From positions 1 to 41,009 of the forward strand of contig CACXIP010000029.1 of NCBI GenBank assembly GCA_902767775.1: a DNA stretch of 41,009 bases, in the 5' to 3' direction. The notes below the pieces were generated by a model. It worked only from the letters and a program-made list of their open reading frames with translations, was not told the DNA's origin and did no database searches. This document shows positions 16,505 to 25,770 of the stretch, piece by piece. A program made the position numbers and the translations under genes. Positions within the stretch are counted from its first letter, which is position 1. Every line of letters starts with the position of its first letter. This DNA is from an uncultured Prevotellaceae bacterium (GTDB lineage Bacteria > Bacteroidota > Bacteroidia > Bacteroidales > Bacteroidaceae).

Positions 16505-16639
16505 TTACAAGGGCCTGACGAACTTGCAGAAGTCATTGTAGTTGTTGATGAACTTTCTGACAACACTTTTGCACTTATCTACAAATGCTACTTTGGTGTA
16601 CTCAACCGTAGCTGTCGGGGTTAATTCCATTGTTTTCAT
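16505..16639 (-). CDS. Small peptide, 44 residues, unknown function
   Basis: An ORF from ATG 16639 to TAA 16505. The N-terminal third (MKTMELTPTATVEYTKVAF) is polar and threonine-rich; the C-terminal part is basic and amphipathic with two cysteines (Cys 23 and Cys 38) and the ending CKFVRPL. There is no signal peptide and no Gly-Gly leader motif. It is flanked by its own candidate promoter (16732-16761) and its own terminator (16397-16429), forming a complete short transcription unit. It may be a regulatory or stress peptide or a modified-peptide precursor; no modifying enzyme is adjacent. A short non-coding RNA is the alternative reading. Confidence 0.55.
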   Translation of the reverse strand: MKTMELTPTATVEYTKVAFVDKCKSVVRKFINNYNDFCKFVRPL

Positions 16640-16731
16640 AATCGTTTCTTTTTTTGTTATTTTTATTTCTTGTTTTGCTTATTGTTTGGCAGGAACTTCA
16701 ATCTTCGTCGCCTGTCTTTTTGTTTCCGGTA

Positions 16732-16761
16732 TAAAGATAGGGCTTATCTCACTTTTACCAA
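16732..16761 (-). promoter_or_regulatory. Candidate promoter of the small peptide gene
   Basis: On the minus strand TTG (16761-16759), 19 nt, TATCTTTA (16739-16732), one mismatch from TAnnTTTG. It leaves a leader of about 90 nt. No other feature is seen in 16640-16933. Confidence 0.4.
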
Positions 16762-16933
16762 TCATTTCTAACGGTTTCTTTCAAGAGTAGATGCGACAGA
16801 TGGCTCCATTTACGACATTATGGGCAAAGGCATTTAGTATTTGTCGTAAAAAGATATGGAAAGATAAATTCTCTTATAATACCATGTGTTTCCCCCCTGT
16901 TCTTCTGCTGCCATGCAAAAAGCAATCATAAAA

Positions 16934-17001
16934 TTGGTGGGAATCAAAATAAATGGTTACATTTGCAGAGGACTATGGCATGTCGTCTCAGACTGCCATA
17001 G
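16934..17001 (+). promoter_or_regulatory. Promoter and leader hairpin of the M13 peptidase operon
   Basis: TTG (16934-16936), 21 nt, TACATTTG (16958-16965) is a Bacteroidetes-type promoter. The first transcribed bases form an inverted repeat CTATGGCA/TGCCATAG (16973-16980 and 16994-17001), a possible leader hairpin before the 17047 start. Confidence 0.6.
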
Positions 17002-17046
17002 CATAACCCAGCAAATGATCAACATTAACAACTATATCAAACTATT

Positions 17047-19071
17047 ATGAAAAAAATTGTATTAGCAGCAGCCATTGTACTGATGTCATCGGCAGTCAAT
17101 GGACAAGAACTGTCATCGGGTATTGACATCAACAATCTGGATACCAGTGTCCGACCGGGAGACAATTTCTACCAGTATGCAGCAGGAGGCTGGCTCAAGA
17201 GCCATCCGCTCGACGACGAGCACACCGACAATGGTGCATTCACCGACCTTTACGAAAAAAGTCAGAAAGATATTCAGGAACTTATCCTGCAATATGCCTC
17301 ATCACCCCAGCAGCAGGGTACACTCGGCCAGAAAATCGGCAGCCTGTACAACCTGATGATGGACAGCGTGAGGCTGAACAAAGAGGGCTGGCAACCCCTC
17401 AAACCCACACTCGACAAGATTGCCGCAATCAAGAGCCAGAAGGAGTATCAGTTGGTGACCGCCCAACTGGACCGAAAAGGTGAGAATACGATGATGTTTG
17501 GCATCGGTGTCGGCGCCGACCAGCGCAACGCCGCCGTCAATATCGTGGGCATCGGACAGGGTGGCATCGGCCTCGGCACACGCGACTACTACCTCAATGA
17601 CGACGAGCAGACCAAGAATGTGCGTGAGGCATATAAGAAAATGCTCAAGAATTTCTATATGATGGTGGGCAACGATGAGCCGACGGCAGAACGCAAGATG
17701 CAGGCCGTCATGGCGATAGAGACGCGTATTGCCACAGCCAGTTATAGCCGTGTGCAACTGCGCGACGTCGACGCCAACTACCATAAGATGACCTACAACC
17801 AGTTGGTGACCGACTTCCCTGGCATCGACTGGGGCAATATCTTCCTGCTCACCGGATTCCCCGCTTTCGACTATGTTGACGTGGGGCAGCCCGAACCCAT
17901 CCACGAGGTGGAAAAAATTCTCGCCGAGACTTCTCTCGATGACCTGAAAGCCTACGCCGAAATCAAGGTCATCAGCGGTGCCGCCAGTCAGTTGAGCGAT
18001 GACTTCCGCAAGGAGGCGTTCAACTTCAGCAAGGTGATGAGTGGTGTGCAGCAAGACCGTCCGCGTTGGAAGAGGGCCGTCTCGCTGGTGAGCGGTACGA
18101 TGGGAGAGGCCATCGGCAAACTGTATGTGGAAAAACACTTCCCGGAGAGCAGCAAGCTGCGCATGGTGGAGCTGGTGAAAAACCTTCAGGTGGCACTTGC
18201 ACAGCGCATCGACGAGGCAACATGGATGGGTGCCGAGACGAAAGTTCAGGCCAAGGACAAACTCAATCACTTCATCGTAAAAATCGGTTATCCTGACAAA
18301 TGGAAGGACTACAGCGGGTTGCAGGTCGACGAGCGGCTGTCGCTGTATGAGAACTTGGGCAATATCGCGGAGTTCCTGATGTTGGATGAACTGAAGCGCA
18401 AGGTGAACCAGCCCACCGACAAGAGCGAGTGGCTGATGACCCCGCAGACCGTCAATGCCTATTACAACCCCACGACCAATGAGATTTGCTTCCCCGCAGC
18501 CATCCTCCAACCTCCCTTCTTCGACCCCAATGCCGACGACGCTGCCAATTACGGTGCCATCGGTGGTGTGATAGGACACGAGATGAGCCATGGCTTCGAC
18601 GACCAGGGCTCGCAGTTTGACAAGGACGGCAACCAGAACAACTGGTGGACCGAACAGGACAAGAAGAACTACGAGGCCAGGACAAAGGTGCTGGAAGACT
18701 ACTTCAATACTGTGGAAGTGGTGGCTGGCAAGACCATCAACGGTAAACTGACCCTCGGAGAGAACATCGGCGACAATGGTGGCCTGAACATTGCTTTCCG
18801 TGCTTTCCAGAACGCCATGAGCAAGCAACCGCTCAAAGTGAAAGACGGATTCACTCCCGAGCAGCGCTTCTTCCTCTCATGGGCTCGAGTATGGGCAAGC
18901 AATCAGCGTCCGGAGTATCAGGAGATGCTGATTACCGTCGACCCACACTCTCCCAACTTCGCCCGTGTCAATGCCGCACTGCCTCAAATCGATGCATGGT
19001 ATGACGCCTTTAAGGTGAAGAAAGGCAACCGCCTGTTCATCCCGAAGAACAAAAGGGCTCACATCTGGTAA
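17047..19071 (+). CDS. pepO: M13 (neprilysin/PepO-like) zinc endopeptidase
   Basis: Exported metallopeptidase that cleaves oligopeptides. The 674-residue product has a signal peptide (about 1-19, ending VNGQ), the M13 N-terminal domain opening with DTSVRPGDNFYQYAAGGWL, and the M13 catalytic domain. Zinc ligands are seen in HEMSH (His 511 and His 515) and in ENIGDNGG (Glu 572, with Asp 576). The length is normal for the family and the C-terminus (the W of AHIW) is the usual one. It is first of four plus-strand genes with small gaps (45, 4 and 21 nt), suggesting one operon. Confidence 0.93.
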   Translation: MKKIVLAAAIVLMSSAVNGQELSSGIDINNLDTSVRPGDNFYQYAAGGWLKSHPLDDEHTDNGAFTDLYEKSQKDIQELILQYASSPQQQGTLGQKIGSLYNLMMDSVRLNKEGWQPLKPTLDKIAAIKSQKEYQLVTAQLDRKGENTMMFGIGVGADQRNAAVNIVGIGQGGIGLGTRDYYLNDDEQTKNVREAYKKMLKNFYMMVGNDEPTAERKMQAVMAIETRIATASYSRVQLRDVDANYHKMTYNQLVTDFPGIDWGNIFLLTGFPAFDYVDVGQPEPIHEVEKILAETSLDDLKAYAEIKVISGAASQLSDDFRKEAFNFSKVMSGVQQDRPRWKRAVSLVSGTMGEAIGKLYVEKHFPESSKLRMVELVKNLQVALAQRIDEATWMGAETKVQAKDKLNHFIVKIGYPDKWKDYSGLQVDERLSLYENLGNIAEFLMLDELKRKVNQPTDKSEWLMTPQTVNAYYNPTTNEICFPAAILQPPFFDPNADDAANYGAIGGVIGHEMSHGFDDQGSQFDKDGNQNNWWTEQDKKNYEARTKVLEDYFNTVEVVAGKTINGKLTLGENIGDNGGLNIAFRAFQNAMSKQPLKVKDGFTPEQRFFLSWARVWASNQRPEYQEMLITVDPHSPNFARVNAALPQIDAWYDAFKVKKGNRLFIPKNKRAHIW

Positions 19072-19116
19072 GACATATCCCATCAACCTGAAGAATTTTC
19101 AATATCCCCCCAATCT

Positions 19117-19785
19117 ATGAATACGAACAATAGCAACTCCGCAGACCAGGCATCTGGTAAGAAGGGCAAGGTACTTCTTATCAACGGAAGTCCGAAGGAT
19201 AACGGCAACACATTCCTCGCTCTGAGCGAGGTGGCGAAAACCCTCAACAGCGAGGGAATAGAGACGGAAATCATCTCCATCGGCAAAAAGGCCGTACAGG
19301 GGTGCATCGCCTGCGGCATGTGCGGAAGAAATGGCGGCCGCTGCACGTTCCACGACGACCTATATTTCAAGGTGATGCGCTGCGTGAAGGACGGCATCGA
19401 CGGACTGGTCGTAGGCTCTCCCGTATACTATGGCGGTCCTAATGGTTCGCTCTGCGCCTTGCTCGACCGTGTGTTCTACTCTCTGGGGAGTGAGCTGCGT
19501 TTCAAACCCGGTGCCAGCGTGGTGGTATGCCGCAGGGGTGGGGCGTCGGCCGCCTTCGACCGTCTGAACAAGTACTTCACCATCCTGAACATGCCCGTGG
19601 TCAGTTCGCAGTATTGGAACATGGTCTACGGACAGACTCCGGGACAGGCTGCTCAGGACGAGGAGGGAATGCAGACCATGCGCACCCTGGGCCGCAACAT
19701 GGCTTGGATGATAAAAAAACTGAATGTCGGCGAGGATGGGCATCCCGAAGAGGAAATGCCCATCAGAACCAATTTCATCAGATAA
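19117..19785 (+). CDS. Iron-sulfur flavoprotein-like NAD(P)H-dependent FMN reductase
   Basis: The flavodoxin-fold protein of 222 residues has the FMN phosphate loop LLINGSPKDNGNT near residues 20-32, a cysteine cluster C63-x2-C66-x2-C69 with another Cys at 76 (typical of Fe-S flavoproteins) and the FMN-binding loop GSPVYYGGPNG. It probably transfers electrons from NAD(P)H to flavin or an acceptor in the cytoplasm. There is no signal peptide. It sits between an exported peptidase and a glycosidase lipoprotein without an obvious functional link; co-transcription is inferred from spacing only. Confidence 0.85.
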   Translation: MNTNNSNSADQASGKKGKVLLINGSPKDNGNTFLALSEVAKTLNSEGIETEIISIGKKAVQGCIACGMCGRNGGRCTFHDDLYFKVMRCVKDGIDGLVVGSPVYYGGPNGSLCALLDRVFYSLGSELRFKPGASVVVCRRGGASAAFDRLNKYFTILNMPVVSSQYWNMVYGQTPGQAAQDEEGMQTMRTLGRNMAWMIKKLNVGEDGHPEEEMPIRTNFIR

Positions 19786-19789
19786 AAAT

Positions 19790-22129
19790 ATGAAAAGCAG
19801 AATCCAAGACAATTACCTCGCAGCCATCATATTGATGGCATTCCTCGCTTCATGCGGAGGACAGAAATGGACGGAGCGACAAGTGGACTCCTTCGTCATC
19901 GTGGAACAGAAGGGCGGCCCCACGCTGGGCTACTCCCCGGAGTCGGGTGTCAAACTGCTTACCGACGGAGGATATGCCTTTAAGGACCTCAACCGCAACG
20001 ACACGCTCGATGCCTATGAGGACTGGCGTTTGCCGTGCAGTGAGAGGGCTGCCAACCTGGCGGCGCAGCTGTCGGTGGAGGAGATTGCCGGACTGATGCT
20101 CTACAGTGCCCATCAGGTCATCCCGATGAGTACGGGCAACAGTTTCTCGCCCGCCCACTACGACGGCAAGTCGTATGAGGAGAGCGGGTTGCCGCCCAGC
20201 AGCCTCACCGACGAACAGAAGAAGTTTTTGAAGGACGACCATCTGCGTGCCGTGCTCATCACCCGGGTGGAGAGTCCTGCCGATGCCGCCCGCTGGAACA
20301 ACAATATGCAGGCATTCGTGGAGGGACTCGACCATGGCATACCAGCCAACACCAGTTCTGACCCGCGCCATGAGACGAGGGCGAACGCGGAGTTCAACGC
20401 AGGTGCCGGCGGACAAATCTCACTCTGGCCCAGTTCGCTGGGCATGGCTGCCACCTTCGACCCAGCCTTGGTGAGGGAGTTTGCCGACATCGCCTCGGAG
20501 GAATACCGCGCCCTGGGCATCGCCACGGCACTGTCACCACAGATTGACATCGCCACCGAACCACGTTGGTGGCGCTTCAGCGGCACCTTCGGTGAGGACC
20601 CGCAACTCTCCACCGACATGGCCCAGGCCTATTGCGATGGATTCCAGACATCCCCCAAGGCGATGTGGACCCGAGGTGAGAAAGGGTGGGGGACGCTGAG
20701 TGTCAACGCCATGGTGAAGCACTGGTATGGCTATGGCGCTCAGGAAGGCGGACGTGACTCGCACTTCGCCCACGGCAAATTCGCTGTCTACCCGGGAAAC
20801 AACCTCGCCATACACAAAAAGCCGTTTGCTGAAGGTGCCTTCCGTCTGAACGATGGTACGAAGATGGCGTCTGCCGTGATGCCCACCTACAGCATCCTGT
20901 GGCAGCAGGACCCCTCGGGCGAGAACGTGGGCGGCAGTTACAGCCGTTGGCTCATCCAGCAGCAGTTGCGCGACGAACTGGGTTTCGATGGCGTGGTGTG
21001 TACCGATTGGGGCATCACCGCCGACAATACCGCCATGGACTACACCGGGGGCGGCAAACCGTGGGGCGTGGAACAGCTCACTGTGGCTGAGCGCCACTAC
21101 CGCATCTTACAGGCAGGCGTCGACCAGTTTGGCGGCAACAACGAAATCGCGCCAATCCTTGAGGCTTACCAGATTTGGGTAAAGGAAAAGGGTGAGCAGA
21201 GCGCAAGGGAGCGCTTCGAGCAGTCTGCCCGACGTCTGCTGATGAATATGCTGAGGGTGGGACTTTTCGAGAATCCCTACCTCGATCCGGAAGTCACGGA
21301 GAAGACGGTGGGCAAACCTGAGTTCATGCAAAAAGGCTATGAAGCACAACTCAAGTCGGTGGTGATGGTGAAAAACCACGGCAACACGCTGCCCATCGAC
21401 AAACGGCTGAAGGTGTATGTGCCCAAGCGCCATTTCCCTGCCGTCCCGGGCATCTGGGGTGGCATGTCAGAGGAGAAGACCGATTATCCCATCTCACTCG
21501 ACCTCGTGAGGAAATACTATGATGTGGCTGAGTCGCCTGAGGAGGCTGACTTTGCCCTCTGCATCATTGCCGAACCCACCATCAGCATGGGGTATGACAA
21601 CGACGATGTGCGTCGTGGCGGCAACGGATACATCCCCGTGAGCCTGCAGTACAACGACTACACCGCCACAGAGGCGAGGGATACGAGCATAGCGGGTGGT
21701 GACCCCCTGGAGAAATCTGGCAACCGAAGCTATAAGGGCAAGGCGGTGCATACACGCAACCACGATGACCTGACGATGGTGACGTACACCAAGGAGTTGA
21801 TGGGCGACAAACCCGTGATTGTGGTGGTGGAGACAGGCAAACCTGTGGTGCTGGCAGAACTGGAGCCGTCGGCAGATGCCATCCTCATCTCATTCGGTGT
21901 GCAGCACCAGGCACTGCTCGACCTCATCAGCGGCAAGGCAGAACCATCGGGACTCCTGCCCATGCAGTTGCCTGCCGACATGAGTACGGTGGAGACACAG
22001 AAGGAGGACGTACCCCACGACATGCGGTGCCTCACTGATGCCGACGGGCATACCTATGACTTCGCCTTTGGCCTCAACTGGAAGGGTGTCATCTCTGATG
22101 AGAGAGTGAAGAAATACAAGGTGAACTAA
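19790..22129 (+). CDS. Glycoside hydrolase family 3 lipoprotein
   Basis: Beta-glycosidase of the GH3 type, hydrolysing beta-glucosides or beta-xylosides from non-reducing ends. The start at MKSRIQDNYLAAIILM (4 nt after the previous stop) gives a lipoprotein signal with Cys 22 (FLASC); an upstream in-frame ATG inside the previous gene is rejected. GH3 N-terminal landmarks are AGLMLYSAHQ, RWWRFSGTFGEDP (active-site pocket), VKHWYGYG and the nucleophile Asp 406 in VVCTDWG. The C-terminal alpha/beta-sandwich domain is present (VVMVKNHGNTLPI); the fibronectin-like third domain seems absent. The length, 779 residues, is in the family range. Substrate not determinable. Confidence 0.9.
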   Translation: MKSRIQDNYLAAIILMAFLASCGGQKWTERQVDSFVIVEQKGGPTLGYSPESGVKLLTDGGYAFKDLNRNDTLDAYEDWRLPCSERAANLAAQLSVEEIAGLMLYSAHQVIPMSTGNSFSPAHYDGKSYEESGLPPSSLTDEQKKFLKDDHLRAVLITRVESPADAARWNNNMQAFVEGLDHGIPANTSSDPRHETRANAEFNAGAGGQISLWPSSLGMAATFDPALVREFADIASEEYRALGIATALSPQIDIATEPRWWRFSGTFGEDPQLSTDMAQAYCDGFQTSPKAMWTRGEKGWGTLSVNAMVKHWYGYGAQEGGRDSHFAHGKFAVYPGNNLAIHKKPFAEGAFRLNDGTKMASAVMPTYSILWQQDPSGENVGGSYSRWLIQQQLRDELGFDGVVCTDWGITADNTAMDYTGGGKPWGVEQLTVAERHYRILQAGVDQFGGNNEIAPILEAYQIWVKEKGEQSARERFEQSARRLLMNMLRVGLFENPYLDPEVTEKTVGKPEFMQKGYEAQLKSVVMVKNHGNTLPIDKRLKVYVPKRHFPAVPGIWGGMSEEKTDYPISLDLVRKYYDVAESPEEADFALCIIAEPTISMGYDNDDVRRGGNGYIPVSLQYNDYTATEARDTSIAGGDPLEKSGNRSYKGKAVHTRNHDDLTMVTYTKELMGDKPVIVVVETGKPVVLAELEPSADAILISFGVQHQALLDLISGKAEPSGLLPMQLPADMSTVETQKEDVPHDMRCLTDADGHTYDFAFGLNWKGVISDERVKKYKVN

Positions 22130-22150
22130 CCAATTTAATCCCTAACCATC

Positions 22151-25100
22151 ATGTTGTCTGGTCTCCTCAGCATAGCACTTGTCATCAACGAACTGATGGC
22201 ATCCAACGCCGGTTCGGTGATGAGTCCGGCATACAACTTCGACAGTTGGATAGAACTTTACAATCCCACGGAGCAGCCCGTCAGTCTCTCAGGCATGTAT
22301 CTGAGTGACGATGCCAACAACCTGAAACGATGGAGGATGCCCGCCAACATAGGTTCGGTTCCTGCCAACGGCTTCCTCGTCTTGTGGCTGGGTTCTGATG
22401 ACATCAAGACCACCCAGGCTCCCTTCAAACTCGACTGCGACGGAGGTTCCATCTTCCTGAGCGACCGCTACGGAGAACTCGTCACCAGCGTGCAGTATCC
22501 CGAGGCGCTGAGCCGCACCTCCTGGGCACGCACCACTGACGGTGGCGACAATTGGGGGTGGACTGCTGATGCCACACCGGGTGCCTCCAACGCCACTTCG
22601 GTGTTTACCAACAAACGGCTCGCTGCACCCGTCGTCAACGAGGGCAGTCAGATCATCAAAGGCACCCTCAATGTCAAGGTCGACTTCCCCAAAGATGCCA
22701 TTCTCATGTACACCACCGACGGCAGCATGCCCCTCATCGGCAGCGGTTCGGCAAGACAAAGCCAGAACGGGATGTTCACCGTCACAAAGACCACCAACTA
22801 CGTGTTCCGCCTGTTCCGCAACGGATACCTGCCCAGCGTGCCTGTCACTCGCAGTTATATCAAGACCGATATCGATTTCACCATACCAATTGTCTCGATT
22901 GTCGGTGATGAGCGCTACTTCACCGACGCGATGTGGGGTATCGATGTGAAAGGTTCCAACGGCATTGCAGGCAACGGGCGCGACGACCCTGTCAACTGGA
23001 ACCAGCCATGGGACAGGCCCGTCAACTTCAGTTACATCAGTCCGACCGACGGCATGCTCTTCAACCAGGATGTCAATATCAGCGTCTCCGGCGGTTGGTC
23101 GAGGATGAGCAGTCCCCGTTCGATGAAGCTGAAATCCAACAAGGTGTTCGACGGACTCAACCACCTGGACTATTCCTTCTTCCCTCAGAAACCCAACATC
23201 CGCAGCAAGACCGTGCTCGTGCGCAATGGAGGCAACGACTCCTACAGCCGATTCATGGACCCGGCGCTGACCACCATCATCCAGCGCTCGGGCATCGACC
23301 TCGATGTGCAGAGTTTGGTGCAGGTGGCGGAATATATCAATGGAAGGTTCATGGGTGTGCTTAACCTGCGTGAGCCAAACAACGACAAGTATGTGTATGC
23401 CAACTACGGCTACGATGACGAGGAAATCGACATGTTTGAGAATGGCACGTTCAGAAACGGCACCAACGAAGTATACCGTCACCTCTGCGACATCAGTGCG
23501 AACATCAATGCTCCTGGAGTATATGATGAGGTGAAGGCACTGCTCGACATCGATGAGTTCACCAACTATATGGCTGCCGAACTTTACCTTGGCAACGACG
23601 ACTGGCCCGACAACAACGTCAAAGGTTACAGAAGCAAGGACGACGGACGTTTCCGCTTCATCATTTTCGACCTCGACCAGCCCTTCAATGCATGGGGACA
23701 TACCATCTCCTCACTCGACTCATACGGAAATGTCGCCATGGTGCGCCTGTTCAAAAACCTGCTCCAGCACGAAGGTTACCGCAAGAAGTTCATCGACACG
23801 TTCTGCATCATGGGGGGAAGCGTGTTTGAGAAGAAACGCGCCATAGCCATTGTCAACGAACTGGCTGATGCCATGCGTCCCATGCAACAGGTGGACAACA
23901 GAAATCCTGATGGTACTGCCAATAATATCAAAAACAAACTGGCTGGTCGTTTGGAAACCATGCTGAGTCAATTGCAGCAATACAGTCCTATGCGGCTCAG
24001 CAATGCGAAGAGGGTGGCTCTCCAGGTGGCAGCCGACACCGATGGTGCCAACATCTCCATCAACGGCATCAATGTGCCTTATGCTGATTTCAACGGCAAA
24101 CTCTTCGCACCAGTTAGTTTGGAAGCAAAGGCACCGACAGGCTATACCTTCACAGGATGGCGCAAGTCTTCGGGCAATCTCATCCCCGTCTTTGGCTACA
24201 AAGCCACATGGAAATACTATGATGAAGGCGAAGCCGCTTCCGGTTGGCAGAACAATGGTTTTGGCGAGGCATCTTGGAAAACGGGTGTCGCGCCCCTTGG
24301 CTACAAGTTAAGCGGTGTGAGGACTACAGTCAGTTATGGTGGCAACGCCGACCGTAAGAATCCCACCACCTATTTCCGCAAGACGTTCACCCTTGATAAC
24401 GAACCGAAGTCTGGCGACCTTTTCCAACTCAACTATCAGGTGGACGATGGTTTCGTCGTATGGGTCAATGGCAAGGAGGCGGGGCGCTTCAATATGCCGC
24501 AAGGCACCGTCAACTACACCACCTTCTCTTCCACCTACGCAGAGAATGTGCCCTTTGAAGGCTCGCTCGAAATCAATCCGTCGCTATTCAGGAAAGGCAG
24601 CAACGTCATCGCCGTAGAGGTACACAACACCAGTTACACATCGGGCGACCTCTTTTGGGATGGCGCATTGCTCACTTCTTCCGGTGTGGTCACCGACGAT
24701 GACATCTTGACCGACCCCGTCATCGAACTGACAGATGACAGCAACTACACATTAACAGCGTGCTTCACACCGATGACCGAAGCCGAGCGCAGGGCAGAAG
24801 GATACACGCCCGTGTGCATCAATGAGGTGAGTGCGGCCAATAGCATCTTTGTCAATGAGTTCTTCAAGCACAACGACTGGGTGGAACTCTACAACACCAC
24901 CAGTGCCGACATCGACATCGCAGGGATGTATCTGAGCGACAACCCGGAGAATCCGAAGAAGTATGAGATTGTCAAGACCGACGGCGTCTCGACCATCATC
25001 CCCGCACATGGGTTCCTGACGGTATGGTGCGACAAACTGGACCCGCAGTCGCAGTTGCACGCCTCCTTCAAGTTGGGTGCTGATGGCGGCGAGGTTCTGT

Positions 25101-25408
25101 TGACGGCTGCCGATGAGAGTTGGAGCGACCGCATCAGTTATTCTGAGATGAAGGGCGATGAGAGTGTCGGCCGTTATCCTGACGGCAGCAGGGAGGTCTT
25201 CACCATGAACGTGCCCACCATCGGCAAGGCGAACATCATGGGCAGTTACTCCGAATCTGTGGAGCAGCCTGTCGTGAACGGCATTTGCGAGGTGATGGTG
25301 CGGCCTCAGGGGTCTTCGCGAATCTACAACCTGCAAGGTCAGGCCATGCAGGGCAACTTGCCTCCTGGCATCTACATCCAGAACGGACGTAAATTCATCA
25401 AAAAATGA
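22151..25408 (+). CDS. Secreted CotH-kinase-like protein with two lamin-tail domains
   Basis: A 1,085-residue multidomain protein. Domains in order: a lamin-tail domain (about 9-125, ALVINELMASN), a chitobiase-like repeat region (about 155-235, YTTDGSMP), a CotH kinase-like domain (about 300-620, with LKSNKVFDG, MGVLNLRE and FDLDQPF), an InlB-like repeat (GYTFTGW), a jelly-roll galactose-binding-like part (about 715-855) and a second lamin-tail domain (about 875-985). The C-terminus (IYNLQGQAMQGNLPPGIYIQNGRK) looks like a Bacteroidetes secretion/sorting tail. The first lamin-tail motif begins only nine residues after the Met, so no normal signal peptide is left, which is unusual for an exported protein. 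Such proteins often accompany polysaccharide utilisation genes. Confidence 0.85.
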   Translation: MLSGLLSIALVINELMASNAGSVMSPAYNFDSWIELYNPTEQPVSLSGMYLSDDANNLKRWRMPANIGSVPANGFLVLWLGSDDIKTTQAPFKLDCDGGSIFLSDRYGELVTSVQYPEALSRTSWARTTDGGDNWGWTADATPGASNATSVFTNKRLAAPVVNEGSQIIKGTLNVKVDFPKDAILMYTTDGSMPLIGSGSARQSQNGMFTVTKTTNYVFRLFRNGYLPSVPVTRSYIKTDIDFTIPIVSIVGDERYFTDAMWGIDVKGSNGIAGNGRDDPVNWNQPWDRPVNFSYISPTDGMLFNQDVNISVSGGWSRMSSPRSMKLKSNKVFDGLNHLDYSFFPQKPNIRSKTVLVRNGGNDSYSRFMDPALTTIIQRSGIDLDVQSLVQVAEYINGRFMGVLNLREPNNDKYVYANYGYDDEEIDMFENGTFRNGTNEVYRHLCDISANINAPGVYDEVKALLDIDEFTNYMAAELYLGNDDWPDNNVKGYRSKDDGRFRFIIFDLDQPFNAWGHTISSLDSYGNVAMVRLFKNLLQHEGYRKKFIDTFCIMGGSVFEKKRAIAIVNELADAMRPMQQVDNRNPDGTANNIKNKLAGRLETMLSQLQQYSPMRLSNAKRVALQVAADTDGANISINGINVPYADFNGKLFAPVSLEAKAPTGYTFTGWRKSSGNLIPVFGYKATWKYYDEGEAASGWQNNGFGEASWKTGVAPLGYKLSGVRTTVSYGGNADRKNPTTYFRKTFTLDNEPKSGDLFQLNYQVDDGFVVWVNGKEAGRFNMPQGTVNYTTFSSTYAENVPFEGSLEINPSLFRKGSNVIAVEVHNTSYTSGDLFWDGALLTSSGVVTDDDILTDPVIELTDDSNYTLTACFTPMTEAERRAEGYTPVCINEVSAANSIFVNEFFKHNDWVELYNTTSADIDIAGMYLSDNPENPKKYEIVKTDGVSTIIPAHGFLTVWCDKLDPQSQLHASFKLGADGGEVLLTAADESWSDRISYSEMKGDESVGRYPDGSREVFTMNVPTIGKANIMGSYSESVEQPVVNGICEVMVRPQGSSRIYNLQGQAMQGNLPPGIYIQNGRKFIKK

Positions 25409-25415
25409 TTATTTC

Positions 25416-25440
25416 AACACAGAGGCACAGAGATACAGAG
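25416..25440 (+). repeat. CACAGAG-type dispersed repeat, left copy
   Basis: AACACAGAGGCACAGAGATA continuing ACAGAG. The inverted partner at 26604-26628 matches at about 21 of 25 positions, so the two copies bracket the SDR gene. Confidence 0.7.
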
Positions 25441-25461
25441 TTTCATAGATACAACTTTCTC

Positions 25462-25554
25462 AAGTGGTAGTTATAGTAGTTAAAGGGGTAATGGCTTAAC
25501 TTCAAAATGAAGCGATAACTTCTATAACTACTTAACTACTTGTTAACTACTTGA
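25462..25554. repeat. Imperfect inverted repeat of TAACTACTT words
   Basis: The left part carries GTAGTTATAG; the right part carries CTATAACTAC, followed by a run of TTAACTACTTG words. No gene is seen in 25409-25691. Such intergenic words look like dispersed repeats. Confidence 0.5.
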
Positions 25555-25691
25555 AGGTTGAGCATATGCGAAACTTGGTGTTTCTCCCGATTCGAATATT
25601 ATTCCTTTATTATGGCTTGAAAGACCTTTGCTTGGAATATTATTCTTATTTTTTCATAATTATAGCTATATTTTCTATTCTACAAACATTC

Positions 25692-25723
25692 TTTGGAGAA
25701 GACATCGTTAATTCCTACCTTTG
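25692..25723 (+). promoter_or_regulatory. Bacteroidetes-type promoter of the SDR gene
   Basis: TTTG (25692-25695), 20 nt, TACCTTTG (25716-25723): exact consensus, about 47 nt before the ATG. Confidence 0.8.
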
Positions 25724-25770
25724 CACTTGCAATTTAGAACAAAAAAGTGTGTATTTGAACAAAAAGAAAG

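Noticed and set aside
16542-16790. Plus-strand hydrophobic frame of 82 codons
   Set aside because: It lies antisense to the small peptide gene and its promoter, and has the T-rich composition expected of such a shadow.
17302-18828. Minus-strand open frame of 508 codons opposite the M13 peptidase
   Set aside because: Shadow of the peptidase: His-, Leu- and Val-rich composition, no domain, no promoter.
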